Below, one piece after another: positions 46,351 through 55,359 of a stretch of 64,000 nucleotides of DNA (position 1 is the stretch's first letter; each line of letters opens with the position of its first letter). A model generated the notes under the pieces. It saw nothing but the letters and a program-made list of their open reading frames with translations. It was not told where the DNA came from and did not search any database. Source of the DNA: JAZKDW01 sp040387375 (GTDB lineage Bacteria; Pseudomonadota; Gammaproteobacteria; Burkholderiales; Burkholderiaceae_D). The translations under genes were made by a program, and so were the position numbers. The stretch is taken from NCBI GenBank assembly GCA_040387375.1, contig JAZKDW010000040.1, positions 18,076 to 82,075 of the forward strand, written 5' to 3'.

Positions 46351-47499
46351 TCAGGGCCTGACCGGATTGACGGCGGTAACCGCCGACGACAGCGCGCCGG
46401 GAAATATCTGGCTGATGGTGCGGTGCCAGTTGGCAAGCGGTGTCGCTGCCACGTAGACGACATCTTTCGGCTTCAGCTCGAAGCTTTCGGCCATTGCCAG
46501 CGCGCCGGGGGCATGCGCATCGAGCAGGTAGACGATCGGCTCCGTGGTCGACTTGCGCACCACGTAGACTTGCCGGCTGTCGCCGCTGAGCGGATTGATG
46601 CCACCGGACTCGCCCAGCGCCTCATTCAGGGTAAGGCTGCCATTGTGCATGGTCAGCGAACGCGGTGTGGTGACTTCGCCCGACACGAATACCTTGCTTT
46701 CATCCCGGGACATCGCCCGCACCACATCGCCATTTGCCAGCATGATGCTGGCCGGGTTGATCCCCCGCTGTACCAATTGCGGCAGATTGATGCGGTAATT
46801 CGTGCCGCTGCGAATGAGCGCGATCTGGCTCTGGTCCGCGGTCGGCAACAGGCCGCCGGCGCGGTTCAGCGCCTCGACCAGCGTCATCGGGATATCGTTG
46901 ATCGACTGCAGTCCAGGCGATTTGACTTCGCCATCAATGTAGACCCGCTTGCTGCGGTAAGCCTGCACACGCAGCGTCACGATAGGCTGATTGATGTAGT
47001 GCGCCAGCTTTGCGCTCAGCAGGTTGCGCGCCTGCTCCTCGGTCAGACCGGCCAGCCGCAATTTTCCGGCGTAAGGAAACTGCACCATGCCTTCGTGATC
47101 GACGACAAAACCCGCCGGCGGCTGGGTGCCGGGTCCGGCATCCACACCTGCCACACTCGCGCCCGGTGTATTCATCACGGCGCCGGCAAGCTCGGGATGA
47201 TCCCACACGACGATCGACAGTATGTCGCCGCTATCGATGCTGTAAGGCGCCGGGGGCGTGACCAGACGGCTGAGATCCTCGCTGGCCTGCTGTTCGCGCA
47301 GCACTTTTTCATCTTTCACCAGCTGCGGTGTGATCGGCTTGATCATGGTCGGTATGGGCGCCGCCGAAACCTCGGTCTCGGCCTTGGTCGTGGCGTTATT
47401 GAAATGCATGCCTGGCGCGACGGAGCTGCATGCGGCGACGCCGGAGAGCAAAAAAATCATGCCGCATTTTTTCAGCCGGTTGTGTAAAACAAGAGTCAT
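46351..47499 (-). CDS. Wza-like outer-membrane polysaccharide export lipoprotein
   Basis: 382 residues. A lipoprotein signal ends in the lipobox VAAC with Cys24 (FLLSGVAACSS). The Poly_export domain follows (YSIDSGDILSIVVWDHPELAG, about residue 95) and then SLBB domains (KRVYIDGEVKSPGLQSI; SKVFVSGEVTTPRSLTM). It forms the outer-membrane exit for the polymer and pairs with the Wzc-like protein encoded 165 bp downstream. It is the first gene of the minus-strand block, with its promoter in the 47500-47630 gap. Confidence 0.95.
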   Translation of the reverse strand: MTLVLHNRLKKCGMIFLLSGVAACSSVAPGMHFNNATTKAETEVSAAPIPTMIKPITPQLVKDEKVLREQQASEDLSRLVTPPAPYSIDSGDILSIVVWDHPELAGAVMNTPGASVAGVDAGPGTQPPAGFVVDHEGMVQFPYAGKLRLAGLTEEQARNLLSAKLAHYINQPIVTLRVQAYRSKRVYIDGEVKSPGLQSINDIPMTLVEALNRAGGLLPTADQSQIALIRSGTNYRINLPQLVQRGINPASIMLANGDVVRAMSRDESKVFVSGEVTTPRSLTMHNGSLTLNEALGESGGINPLSGDSRQVYVVRKSTTEPIVYLLDAHAPGALAMAESFELKPKDVVYVAATPLANWHRTISQIFPGALSSAVTAVNPVRP

Positions 47500-47629
47500 G
47501 GTGTCATCTCACTTGATTAGGCAAGCCTGAAGAATGCAATCGTCCTGTCTTGCTTTTTTCTTCATTTCTGCGGAACATCTTGCTTCAGAGGGAATACAAC
47601 CTGCGGCCATGCCGCTTCACTTCCATTTA

Positions 47630-47793
47630 CTAAGTACCCGACCAGAATAAATTGTGAGATGGATGCGGCTCTGGCCGGATGTGATGCAAGGCGCGCGGGC
47701 CGCCGCAGTGCGAGCACTGCAAGGAACGTGCAACGCCGCAGCGCGCCGGTCAGGGCCGCAGACACTCACAATTTATTTTGAGCGGGTACTTAG
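47630..47793. repeat. large palindromic element 2 upstream of the wza-like gene
   Basis: The outer arms start CTAAGTACCCG and end CGGGTACTTAG. They continue as near-matching inverted copies through AATAAATTGTGAG / CTCACAATTTATT and GCGGCTCTGGCCGG / CCGGTCAGGGCCGC. The core repeats that of element 1: GCAAGGCGCG, 9 bases, hairpin GCAGTG-CGAG-CACTGC (47705-47720), 9 bases, GCAACGCCGC. The 491-bp gap 47500-47990 holds no supported gene; apart from this element I see only the likely wza promoter side. Confidence 0.8.
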
Positions 47794-47990
47794 AAATTAA
47801 TATAGACAAATAGGGGTGCTGGCACTCTGCGCAATCGCAAACCTTGGCGCTAGGCCAGGGGATGGGGTCAGGGGGATGGGAAGTGCGTTTTCAGGGCTTT
47901 ACGAGTAGTGCCGGGAGGCCGGACGAAGGATTTGATGGGCAGGAACGGCGGGGAAGGCGGGAACGCCGATGAACGTCCCCGCAAAAAAAT

Positions 47991-50489
47991 TCAACCCTCC
48001 CGCAGGGTCTGCAGCGGCGGTTGATTGAGTACGTTGCGCAAGCCGATCCAGCCACCGATGAATGCGCATGCCGCGCCGACCGCCAGGCCTGCCAGCCACA
48101 CGATCGGGCTGAAGCTCCATTCGAATTTGAAGACATACCTGGCCAGCGCCCAGCCAACGCCAGCGGCGCCGGTAGCGGCAAGCGCGCCCGCCAGACCGCC
48201 GACCAGCAAGAATTCAATCCATTGCGCCTGCGACAGCTGCTTGCGGGTCGCGCCCAGCGCGCGCAACAGGCCGGCCTCGCGCGTGCGTTCGTCCTGTGAC
48301 CCGACCAGCGCCGCATACAGCACCAGCAATCCGGATGTTAGCGTGAACAGGAACAGGAATTCGACCGCGGTCACCACCTGGTCGATCACGTCCTGGATCT
48401 GCTTGACCACGCTGCCGATATCCACCACGGTCAGGTTCGGGAAATCCTGCACCAGCCTGTTGACCACACCGTCTTTTTCAGCCGGCAGCTTGAACGCGGT
48501 GATCCAGGTCTGCGGCATGTCGGCCATCGCCTTCGGATTGAGGATGACGAAGAAATTCACCCGCATCGAGCCCCATTCGAGTTTGCGCAAACTGGTAACC
48601 GGCGCTTCCACCGACTGGCCGCCGATGTCGAAGGTGAGGCGGTCGCCGAGCTTCAGGTTCAAGGTCTTGGCCAGGCCTTCTTCCACCGACGCTTCCGGCT
48701 TGCTGTCGTCGTACCAGCGGCCGGCGGTGACGACATTCTGCGCCGGCACATCACGCATGGTCGACAGGTTGAACTCGCGGTCGACCAGGCGCCTGGCGCG
48801 ATCCTCCACATACGTGTCGCCGGTGATCGGAGTGTCGTTTATCTGGACCAGGCGGCCGCGGATCATCGGATACAGCGCCGGTGCGGCGATGCCATTGGCC
48901 ACCAGGCGTTTTTCGATTGCTTCTTTCTGGTCCGGCTGGATATTCAGCATGAACTGGTTGGGCGCGTCGGGCGGCGTCGACTGCCGCCACGCATCCACCA
49001 GGTCGCCACGGATGACCGTCAGCAGCAGCAAGGCCATCAGGCCGGATGCCAGCGCCACGATCTGCACCACGCTGGCGCCGGGCCGGCGCTGCAATGCGGT
49101 GACCGCGAAGCGCCAGCTCGGATGATCGATCGCACCGCGCAGTCCGCGCAATGATTTGAGGCCGAGCCAGCCGACAAGCGCAAACAAGGCAAAGCCGCCC
49201 AGGAATCCGCCTGCCGTCAACAGGCCCAGCTGCAGATTGCCGGCCTGCCACAGCAGCAAGCCAATGAACGCCAGCAAGCCCAGCCCATAAGTTGCCAGTG
49301 TCATCGGCTGCGGCGCATCCTGCTCGCGCCGGATCACGCGGTTGTGCGGCACATTGCGCAATTGAAGGATCGGCGGTATCGCAAAGCCGATCAGCAAAAC
49401 CAGCCCGGTCGCCACCGCCTGCAGCGCCGGCAGGAAACTGGCCGGCGGCAGATCGTTTGCAACCAGCCGGCCCAGCCATTCGAGCAGCACAAAATGCGCG
49501 GCGAATCCCGCCAGTGCGCCGATCACGCTGCCAGCCAGGCCGATGAGAAGGAATTCGATCAGGTACAGGGAAGTCACCTGGTTTTGCGTCAGGCCCAGGC
49601 AGCGCAACATCGCGCAGGCATCGACATGGCGCAGCATGAAACGGCGCGCCGCCATGGCCACCGCCACCGCAGCCAGCATGGCCGACAGCAAGCCGACCAG
49701 CGACAGGAATTGTTCCGCGCGGTCAAGCGTGGCGCGCATTTCTGGGCGGCCGGTTTCCAGCGACTCCAGGCGCACGCCCTTGATATCGTCGCGCTCGATG
49801 TGTTCTTCGATCCAGCGCTGGAACAAAATCGTCCGGCCTTGCTCGCCGGCCACCAGCAGACGATAGGTAATGCGCGAGCCGTTCTGGACCAGACCCGTGC
49901 TAGCCAGATCCGATAGCGGCAGCATCACACGTGGCGCGAAGTTCATGAAGGCGGCGCCACGATCGGGTTCGGTCGCAATCACTTGCGCGATTCTGAAACT
50001 GCGGTCGCCGAGTTTCAGCGGACTGCCGACCGACAGGTTTTGCGCTGATAACAAATTGGCATCCACCCAGACCGTGCCGGCCGCGGGAATCTCGCGGGTA
50101 GCGAGATCCACGCCGTTGGCATGCCGGAGCTTGAGATTGCCGCGCAATGGGTAGCCGGGGGACACGGCCTTGACCGACGCCAGTTTTGCCGTCGCCTGGT
50201 CGCCCTCGCCCGCGCTGGCCATGCTCGGGAAGACGATGGTTTCGGCCAGCGTCAGGCCAAGCCGTCCGGCTTCCGCGCGCCAGGCGCCGTTGATCGGTTG
50301 ATCGGACCGTATCACCAGGTCGGCGCCGAGCAACTGGTGGGCGTCGCGATTTAATCCGTTGCGCATGCGGTCGACAAAAAAACCGACCGACGACAGTGCG
50401 GCGACAGCGACAATCAAGGCCAGCAGAAGGAAGCGCAACTCTCCGGCACGCCAGTCACGGCGGGTCATGCGTAACGATTGGATGAACAT
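47991..50489 (-). CDS. ABC transporter permease, FtsX-like (YbbP type)
   Basis: 832 residues from ATG 50489, whose start overlaps the DUF4126 stop by one base. An N-terminal helix (FLLLALIVAVAALSSVGFFV) is followed by a MacB-like periplasmic domain, then repeated FtsX blocks (LSLVGLLSAMLAAVAVAMAARRF; FLFLFTLTSGLLVLYAALVGSQDERTREAGLLRALGA). About ten helices are expected. YbbP-type permeases usually pair with a YbbA-type ATPase and are linked to export of lipophilic or esterase-related products. No ATPase gene is next to it here. Confidence 0.9.
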   Translation of the reverse strand: MFIQSLRMTRRDWRAGELRFLLLALIVAVAALSSVGFFVDRMRNGLNRDAHQLLGADLVIRSDQPINGAWRAEAGRLGLTLAETIVFPSMASAGEGDQATAKLASVKAVSPGYPLRGNLKLRHANGVDLATREIPAAGTVWVDANLLSAQNLSVGSPLKLGDRSFRIAQVIATEPDRGAAFMNFAPRVMLPLSDLASTGLVQNGSRITYRLLVAGEQGRTILFQRWIEEHIERDDIKGVRLESLETGRPEMRATLDRAEQFLSLVGLLSAMLAAVAVAMAARRFMLRHVDACAMLRCLGLTQNQVTSLYLIEFLLIGLAGSVIGALAGFAAHFVLLEWLGRLVANDLPPASFLPALQAVATGLVLLIGFAIPPILQLRNVPHNRVIRREQDAPQPMTLATYGLGLLAFIGLLLWQAGNLQLGLLTAGGFLGGFALFALVGWLGLKSLRGLRGAIDHPSWRFAVTALQRRPGASVVQIVALASGLMALLLLTVIRGDLVDAWRQSTPPDAPNQFMLNIQPDQKEAIEKRLVANGIAAPALYPMIRGRLVQINDTPITGDTYVEDRARRLVDREFNLSTMRDVPAQNVVTAGRWYDDSKPEASVEEGLAKTLNLKLGDRLTFDIGGQSVEAPVTSLRKLEWGSMRVNFFVILNPKAMADMPQTWITAFKLPAEKDGVVNRLVQDFPNLTVVDIGSVVKQIQDVIDQVVTAVEFLFLFTLTSGLLVLYAALVGSQDERTREAGLLRALGATRKQLSQAQWIEFLLVGGLAGALAATGAAGVGWALARYVFKFEWSFSPIVWLAGLAVGAACAFIGGWIGLRNVLNQPPLQTLREG

Positions 50490-51073
50490 CAGGTGCTGAG
50501 CTTTCTGAATAACCACCGCAGTCCGCGCCATAATTTCGGCAGCAACCACAGGGCAAGGATAAAAAATACGGCGAGGAAGGCGAACAATATCCAAGGGTGA
50601 AAAAATGCCGCCCACAATCCGCCGGCGACAGCCACATCTTCTGCGAACGAAGCGCCCCAGTTACTGAAGGGCTCCGGCGACGTGTTGATCAGGGCCCGGC
50701 TGCCGGCCTTGGTAAAATGCGCGCCGGCGGCGATCGACCCTCCGAGCAACGCTGCCAGCGTGGTCAGCACCGGATCCATCGGCCCCAGCACGGCGGCGCC
50801 GAGCACCGCGCCGGCCGGAATCCGGATGAAGGTCTGGATCGCATCCCACACCGAATCGACGCCGGGTACCTTGTCGGCCAGGAATTCGACCACCAGCAAC
50901 CCTCCGGTGACCAGCAACACCCACGGCGACTGCAGCACTTCCAGGGCAGCCGGCAAATCGATCCAGCCATTGCGCCCGAACCAGCCGGCAATGAATAAGG
51001 TCATGTAAAGCCGCACGCCACTGGCCCATGATAGCCCACCGGCCAGCGCAGCGATGGAAAGCGTGTCAGCCAT
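50489..51073 (-). CDS. DUF4126 membrane protein
   Basis: 194 residues from ATG 51073 (MADTLSIAALAGGLSWASGVRLYMTLFIAG). Several hydrophobic segments and the GLSWASGVRLY / DKVPGVDSVWDAIQTFIRIPAGA blocks match the DUF4126 family of unknown function. It overlaps the genes on both sides (8 bp with the upstream gene, 1 bp with the permease), so the three form one translationally coupled unit. Confidence 0.85.
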   Translation of the reverse strand: MADTLSIAALAGGLSWASGVRLYMTLFIAGWFGRNGWIDLPAALEVLQSPWVLLVTGGLLVVEFLADKVPGVDSVWDAIQTFIRIPAGAVLGAAVLGPMDPVLTTLAALLGGSIAAGAHFTKAGSRALINTSPEPFSNWGASFAEDVAVAGGLWAAFFHPWILFAFLAVFFILALWLLPKLWRGLRWLFRKLST

Positions 51074-51446
51074 GCGGGTCCCGGTCCCCCCTAGGGTCAA
51101 AGCGGCGGTTGAATTTTCGCGACTCCGGTATCGATGGCGAGCGTGCAACCAGCATCAGCACGCCGGCGGCGATCAGCATGACCGGCAGGATAAAACGCCA
51201 GCCCAGTCCGTAGTATTGATAAAAGAAAGACAAGAGGCCGGCAAGGATCAGCAGCGGACCGGCGACAATCGAGGATTTGGTGAAGCCATCCAGTATCAGG
51301 ATGGCCACGCCCGCCCCGGCCATGCCGATGATCCACAGCCAATGCACTTCCGGCATCAGCTGCAGGCTGTTGAGCAGCCAGACGGCGCCCAGGACTATCA
51401 GCACGATCGGCAGTGCGGCATCTTTCATCACAGTCCTCTTTGACAT
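51066..51446 (-). CDS. small membrane protein with LiaF/DUF5668-like helices
   Basis: 126 residues. Four short hydrophobic segments (AALPIVLIVLGAVWLLNSL, WIIGMAGAGVAILIL, GPLLILAGLLSFF, FILPVMLIAAGVLMLVA) with Gly-rich turns recall the LiaI/LiaF-like transmembrane region. The C-terminus is charged (SIPESRKFNRRFDPRGDRDPHG). It is first in the operon with DUF4126 and the permease. The function is unknown. Confidence 0.8.
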   Translation of the reverse strand: MSKRTVMKDAALPIVLIVLGAVWLLNSLQLMPEVHWLWIIGMAGAGVAILILDGFTKSSIVAGPLLILAGLLSFFYQYYGLGWRFILPVMLIAAGVLMLVARSPSIPESRKFNRRFDPRGDRDPHG

Positions 51447-51496
51447 AGTCTTGCAAGACTAACGCAAAAAGTCAGCACCTGCCCGGCAGGAACACG

Positions 51497-52519
51497 TTAT
51501 GCGTGCTGTCCGAAAAATTCCTCGACTTCATCCAGGTAGCGCTGTTTGGTCTGCGTATCCAGGAATGAAGCGCAAAAGCTGTTGCGCGCCAGCTGCCGCG
51601 CATGATGCCGCTGCAGCGGCAGGGCGTCGAATACAGCAGTAAAGTTGTCGTTGATATAACCGCCGAAATACGCCGGGTCGTCCGAGTTGACGGTTGCCAC
51701 GATGCCGGCATCGAGCAATTGCAGCAGGTTATGCTCCTGCAGGCGGGCAAATACACGCAGCTTGATATTGGACAAGGGGCAAACCGTGAGCGGCACCTGT
51801 TCGCGCGCCAGCCGCTGCGTCAGGGCGGCATCCTCCAGGCAGCGCACGCCGTGGTCGATACGTTCCACCCGCAGCAAGTCAAGCGCGGTCTCAATATAGG
51901 CCGGCGGGCCTTCTTCACCGGCGTGCGCGACCAGGCGCAAGCCGAGTTCACGGCAGCGCGCGAACACGTTTGCAAATTTTTCCGGGGGATGTCCGCGCTC
52001 CGAAGAATCCAGGCCGACGCCGATGAATTTATCACGATGCGGCAATGCCTGCTCGAGCGTCGCGAAGGCATCTTCCTCGGACAGATGACGCAGGAAACAC
52101 AGGATCACGGCGCCGCTCATGCCCCACTGTGCGTGGGCATCGCGCAGCGCGCGGCCGATGCCATCGATCACGACCTGGAACGCCACGCCGCGTGCGGTAT
52201 GGGTTTGCGGATCGAAAAAAATCTCGCTGTGCCTGACATTGTCTGCCTGCGCCCGCTGCAGATAGGCCCAGGTCATGTCGTAGAAATCCTGCTCGGTGAG
52301 CAGCACGCTGGCGCCGGCGTAATAAATATCGAGAAACGATTGCAGGTCCGTGAACGCATAAGCGTCCCGCAACTGCTCTACCGACGCATACGGCAGCGTG
52401 ACATCGTTACGTTTTGCCAAAGCGAAAATAAGTTCCGGCTCCAGCGAGCCTTCAATGTGGATATGCAGTTCAGCCTTGGGCATTGCTTGTACGAGGTGGC
52501 GCAGCGTGGCATTCATCAT
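51497..52519 (-). CDS. adenine deaminase (adenosine deaminase-like ADE family)
   Basis: 340 residues. Metal-binding HIHIEGSLEPE (His19, His21), then GLDSSERGHPPEKF, HAGEEGPP, ERIDHGVRCLED and VNSDDPAYFGGY. The HIHIEGSLEPE and SSERGHPP forms are those of bacterial and fungal adenine deaminases rather than classical adenosine deaminase (HLHLDGS). It would convert adenine to hypoxanthine in purine salvage. It stands as a single gene with 50 bp to the next coding region. Confidence 0.9.
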   Translation of the reverse strand: MMNATLRHLVQAMPKAELHIHIEGSLEPELIFALAKRNDVTLPYASVEQLRDAYAFTDLQSFLDIYYAGASVLLTEQDFYDMTWAYLQRAQADNVRHSEIFFDPQTHTARGVAFQVVIDGIGRALRDAHAQWGMSGAVILCFLRHLSEEDAFATLEQALPHRDKFIGVGLDSSERGHPPEKFANVFARCRELGLRLVAHAGEEGPPAYIETALDLLRVERIDHGVRCLEDAALTQRLAREQVPLTVCPLSNIKLRVFARLQEHNLLQLLDAGIVATVNSDDPAYFGGYINDNFTAVFDALPLQRHHARQLARNSFCASFLDTQTKQRYLDEVEEFFGQHA

Positions 52520-52626
52520 GACCTTTTTTATCTGGAGATGGCGGCATTGTAAAACAGCGCGTTGCCGGTCATGCCGATTTTACCCGCGTCGGGCAAACAG
52601 ACTGGAAATCGATGACTGCCGCGACT

Positions 52627-53019
52627 TTACAAGGTCGCGCCTTTTGAGGCATCCATATGCGTCCTCTCATACAGATGCTGGCAAGGCGCGCATCGCTCGG
52701 CGGTCGGCTGCGCCAGCAGCCGCTCATAAGGAATGTCGAAACCGCATTCCGCGCATTCGCCGTAAGTGCCGTTTTTCATGCGGCTGCGCGCATTCTGAAT
52801 GGCGCGCAGCTCACTGAGATCGCGCGACACCGCGGCGTTGCCAAGGTCTACCGATAAATCAGCAAACGAGGAATCACCCGTATCAGGCGCTTCGCTGGCA
52901 ATCTGCGCATAATCATCCTGGAGATTGACTTCACGCAGAATATCGGCACGCAATACACGCTCACGCTCATTTAACAAGCCAGTCACATTCTGCAGTTGTT
53001 CTTGCGTTAATTTTTCCAT
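52627..53019 (-). CDS. DksA/TraR-type C4 zinc-finger protein
   Basis: 130 residues from MEKLTQEQL (ATG at 53019). An N-terminal coiled coil of about 85 residues is followed by the zinc finger Cys-x2-Cys-x17-Cys-x2-Cys (CAECGF ... CAPC). It resembles the short DksA-like proteins of betaproteobacteria that may act at the RNA polymerase secondary channel, but the coiled-coil tip does not show the classic DxxDxA pair, so full DksA function is uncertain. Frames extending further upstream lack similarity. Confidence 0.87.
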   Translation of the reverse strand: MEKLTQEQLQNVTGLLNERERVLRADILREVNLQDDYAQIASEAPDTGDSSFADLSVDLGNAAVSRDLSELRAIQNARSRMKNGTYGECAECGFDIPYERLLAQPTAERCAPCQHLYERTHMDASKGATL

Positions 53020-53291
53020 GTCGGGTCTTCTATAAATCATTGATGAATGGTGTGCTTGCGGACGACGATGCCGGCCTTGGGAAGCGCGCATGCGCATCAA
53101 CGATTCTTGAGCCAGACGCAGTGCTTCATTTTGATCTGCCACAAGCGGGGACAGACCAATACGCCGGCGGGTATCGCACGATGCAGGCTTTACTTTTTTA
53201 CAATTTCGATGCCGATAAAATACAGGTGCGTGCTGCGGCCACCACACCTTTCCCCACACGTTCTCGCAGGTATTAATTTCCCGCAACGCGC

Positions 53292-53305
53292 TTGATATTT
53301 ATCAA
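53292..53305 (+). promoter_or_regulatory. perfect FNR/ANR-type box with class II spacing
   Basis: TTGATATTTATCAA matches the TTGATnnnnATCAA consensus exactly and sits in a longer palindrome (CGCTTGATA-TT-TATCAAGCG, 53289-53308). A TAGTAT -10-like hexamer at 53327-53332 puts the site centre near -41, the geometry of class II FNR activation. It lies 70 bp before the small gene at 53375. The rest of the 355-bp gap 53020-53374 shows no gene. Confidence 0.6.
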
Positions 53306-53374
53306 GCGTTGTCGGTCGGATATACGTAGTATTCCCCTTAGACAGCTTCCTTTGATATTAAATAAAAGGCGAAT

Positions 53375-53656
53375 ATGAAAACCAGAATCGGCACTGAAAA
53401 AACAGTTGAACAGTTGATCGATGCGGCTTACGGAAATAACTTGAGCGCTCGAGAAAATTATTTTTGCAGGGAAGCGATTTTCAGTTTGATGCGCTTGGCC
53501 AGGTCGGAACAGATGCTTGAGATGAAAGCCTCGGTCAGAAAGCTGACCTGCACAAGTTTTCCACCTCTTGCCCGCCAAGCACCCAAAGTTGAACAATGCA
53601 GGGAACCATTCTATATCTCACGCTTCCAACCGTCTCAATTCAATCGATTTGATTAA
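53375..53656 (+). CDS. small hypothetical protein, probably FNR-controlled
   Basis: 93 residues beginning MKTRIGTEKTVEQLIDAAYG, preceded by AAAGG. The middle (ENYFCREAIFSLMRLARSEQMLEMKASVRKL) reads as an amphipathic helix of natural composition; the last 25 residues look less constrained. I do not recognise a named family. The perfect FNR-type box 70 bp upstream supports it as a real, low-oxygen-induced gene. Confidence 0.5.
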   Translation: MKTRIGTEKTVEQLIDAAYGNNLSARENYFCREAIFSLMRLARSEQMLEMKASVRKLTCTSFPPLARQAPKVEQCREPFYISRFQPSQFNRFD

Positions 53657-53773
53657 GCCCGTATTCCAGTCATCATTTACAGGCATATCTGATATCAGCA
53701 ATGAAAAGCATACTTTGGCGCCGCGCAACGCTATAGTGCACGTGTCTCCTCCACCCTCCTAAAGGATGGATTT

Positions 53774-53808
53774 AGCCCGCAACCGCAAGGTTCGCGGGCT
53801 TTTTTTTG
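53774..53808 (+). terminator. intrinsic terminator
   Basis: AGCCCGC...GCGGGCT stem with an inner AACC/GGTT pairing, a GCAA loop and one bulged C, followed by eight T residues. It follows the small gene at 53375-53656 after about 115 bp. Confidence 0.75.
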
Positions 53809-53916
53809 CCTGCCGCCGCTTGCTGTTTTTTCCGTGTCCAGAACTATCGCATTGCGTCGGCATCTCACCATGACAAGTTTTGCAGAAAAGCTTGCCTTGA
53901 TGCGAAAGGAATATTC

Positions 53917-54114
53917 ATGATAAAACCAGTCAAACATTTGCCCGATGAAGCCGATATCGGCAGTGGCGAAAAGAATCCCGGTCAGAAAGACACCGAAAAA
54001 ATGATCGAGCAGGTTGGCAATAAAACGCGGGAGCGGGATCAACCCGATACACCAGCGAGGAAGTCTGATAAAGAAAAAGATCAGAATGCCGGCACGACCG
54101 GCGGCGGCAAGTGA
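53917..54114 (+). CDS. small hydrophilic hypothetical protein
   Basis: 65 residues starting MIKPVKHLPDEADIGSG at ATG 53917, with AAAGGA eight bases upstream. It is very rich in Lys, Asp, Glu, Gly and Gln and lacks hydrophobic core residues, so it is probably disordered. Bacterial stress-induced small proteins often look like this, but no family is recognised. A longer frame starting at 53806 runs into the terminator and is less likely. Confidence 0.5.
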   Translation: MIKPVKHLPDEADIGSGEKNPGQKDTEKMIEQVGNKTRERDQPDTPARKSDKEKDQNAGTTGGGK

Positions 54115-54333
54115 TCCTCGCTTGCGCGGTCTTGTCGGCCACCTCTGCATCACTCAATATTTCCTGATCATGCCCGCCGAACCGCTCACCGGTTCCCACA
54201 CCGATTCATCCTGACGAGGCTGCCGGCGATAATCCGATCGGTACGCTACAATTCGAACGCCGCCGGGCCTGTTGCCCGTTTCCTTGCGTGAGCCGGATTG
54301 GCTGAATAGAACAAAAAAATAACAGGAGGCCGG

Positions 54334-55194
54334 ATGCCGGCAACAAAAGCAGCAAAACGCACGACACTGCGGGACACTTTGCTGACAGGAATTGCCCCGT
54401 GCATATGGGGCAGCACCTATATCGTTACCACGCAGATGCTGCCGCCAAACCATCCGCTGACCGCTGCCGCCATTCGTGTACTACCGGTCGGGTTTTTGCT
54501 GCTCGCGTTGACGCGCGCCATGCCGCCACGCGAATGGTGGGGACGCCTGATCCTGTTAGGTTTGCTCAATATCGGCGTATTCCAGTCGCTGTTGTTCATT
54601 GCCGCCTACCGGGTGCCTGGTGGCGTGGCAGCCACTGTCGGCGCAATCCAGCCGCTGGTCGTGGTCGTGCTTTCCTGGGCGGCGCTGAACGCGACCTATA
54701 CGCGGCAAACCTGGTTGGCCGCGATCGGCGGCATGATCGGCGTCGGCCTGCTTGTCATGGGCCCGGGTGCGCGCCTGGATGCGCTCGGCATCGCCGCGGC
54801 ATTCTTCGGCGCCGTTGCTTCGGCCATCGGTATCGTATTGACCAAACGTTGGAAACCACCACTGACACTTGCTTCGTTTACCGGGTGGCAGCTTGTTTTC
54901 GGTGGGGTGTTCATCCTGCCGTTTGCGATTGCCCTGGAAGAACCGATCCACACGCTTACGCTGAACAATATCATCGGGTTTGCCTTCCTGAGCATTGCCG
55001 GTTCCGGCCTGGGATATGCATTATGGTTTCGTGGCATCAGCCGATTGCAGACGTCCGCGGTATCCATCCTTACCTTGCTCAGTCCGGTGGTGGCATCGCT
55101 GTTGGGCTACCTGATACTCCAGCAAAGCTTTACCGTTCCCCAACTGTTTGGCGTAGGGCTTGTTTTAGCCAGCGTCTGGCTTGGACAACGATAA
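54334..55194 (+). CDS. EamA/DMT-family membrane transporter
   Basis: 286 residues with ten helices in two EamA repeats: GIAPCIWGSTYIVTTQMLPP starts the first and AAFFGAVASAIGIVLTKRW the second. Family members export amino acids or other small metabolites; the substrate is not predictable. AGGAGG lies six bases before the start. About 220 bp without any gene precede it. Confidence 0.92.
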   Translation: MPATKAAKRTTLRDTLLTGIAPCIWGSTYIVTTQMLPPNHPLTAAAIRVLPVGFLLLALTRAMPPREWWGRLILLGLLNIGVFQSLLFIAAYRVPGGVAATVGAIQPLVVVVLSWAALNATYTRQTWLAAIGGMIGVGLLVMGPGARLDALGIAAAFFGAVASAIGIVLTKRWKPPLTLASFTGWQLVFGGVFILPFAIALEEPIHTLTLNNIIGFAFLSIAGSGLGYALWFRGISRLQTSAVSILTLLSPVVASLLGYLILQQSFTVPQLFGVGLVLASVWLGQR

Positions 55195-55359
55195 TCATGC
55201 AAGGAAGCCGATTGCCTCCGCTTCCCAAGCGTATCCGGACTTGATTTTCATCAGGTGGCGCGAGCGTTCCGAGCGTGATGATTGATGCAGCAAGCGCCGG
55301 CGCTTGCAATGGTTCGCAGGCCGGCCATTACCGGCAAGGATGGAACAAGGGGTAACTCC

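Noticed and set aside
45010..47487. 825-codon open frame on the plus strand
   Set aside because: Antisense to the wzc- and wza-like genes, both of which show clear family motifs; no recognisable domain in the opposite frame.
47562..47765. 67-codon minus-strand open frame
   Set aside because: It lies almost wholly inside palindromic element 2, so its codons are set by the repeat.
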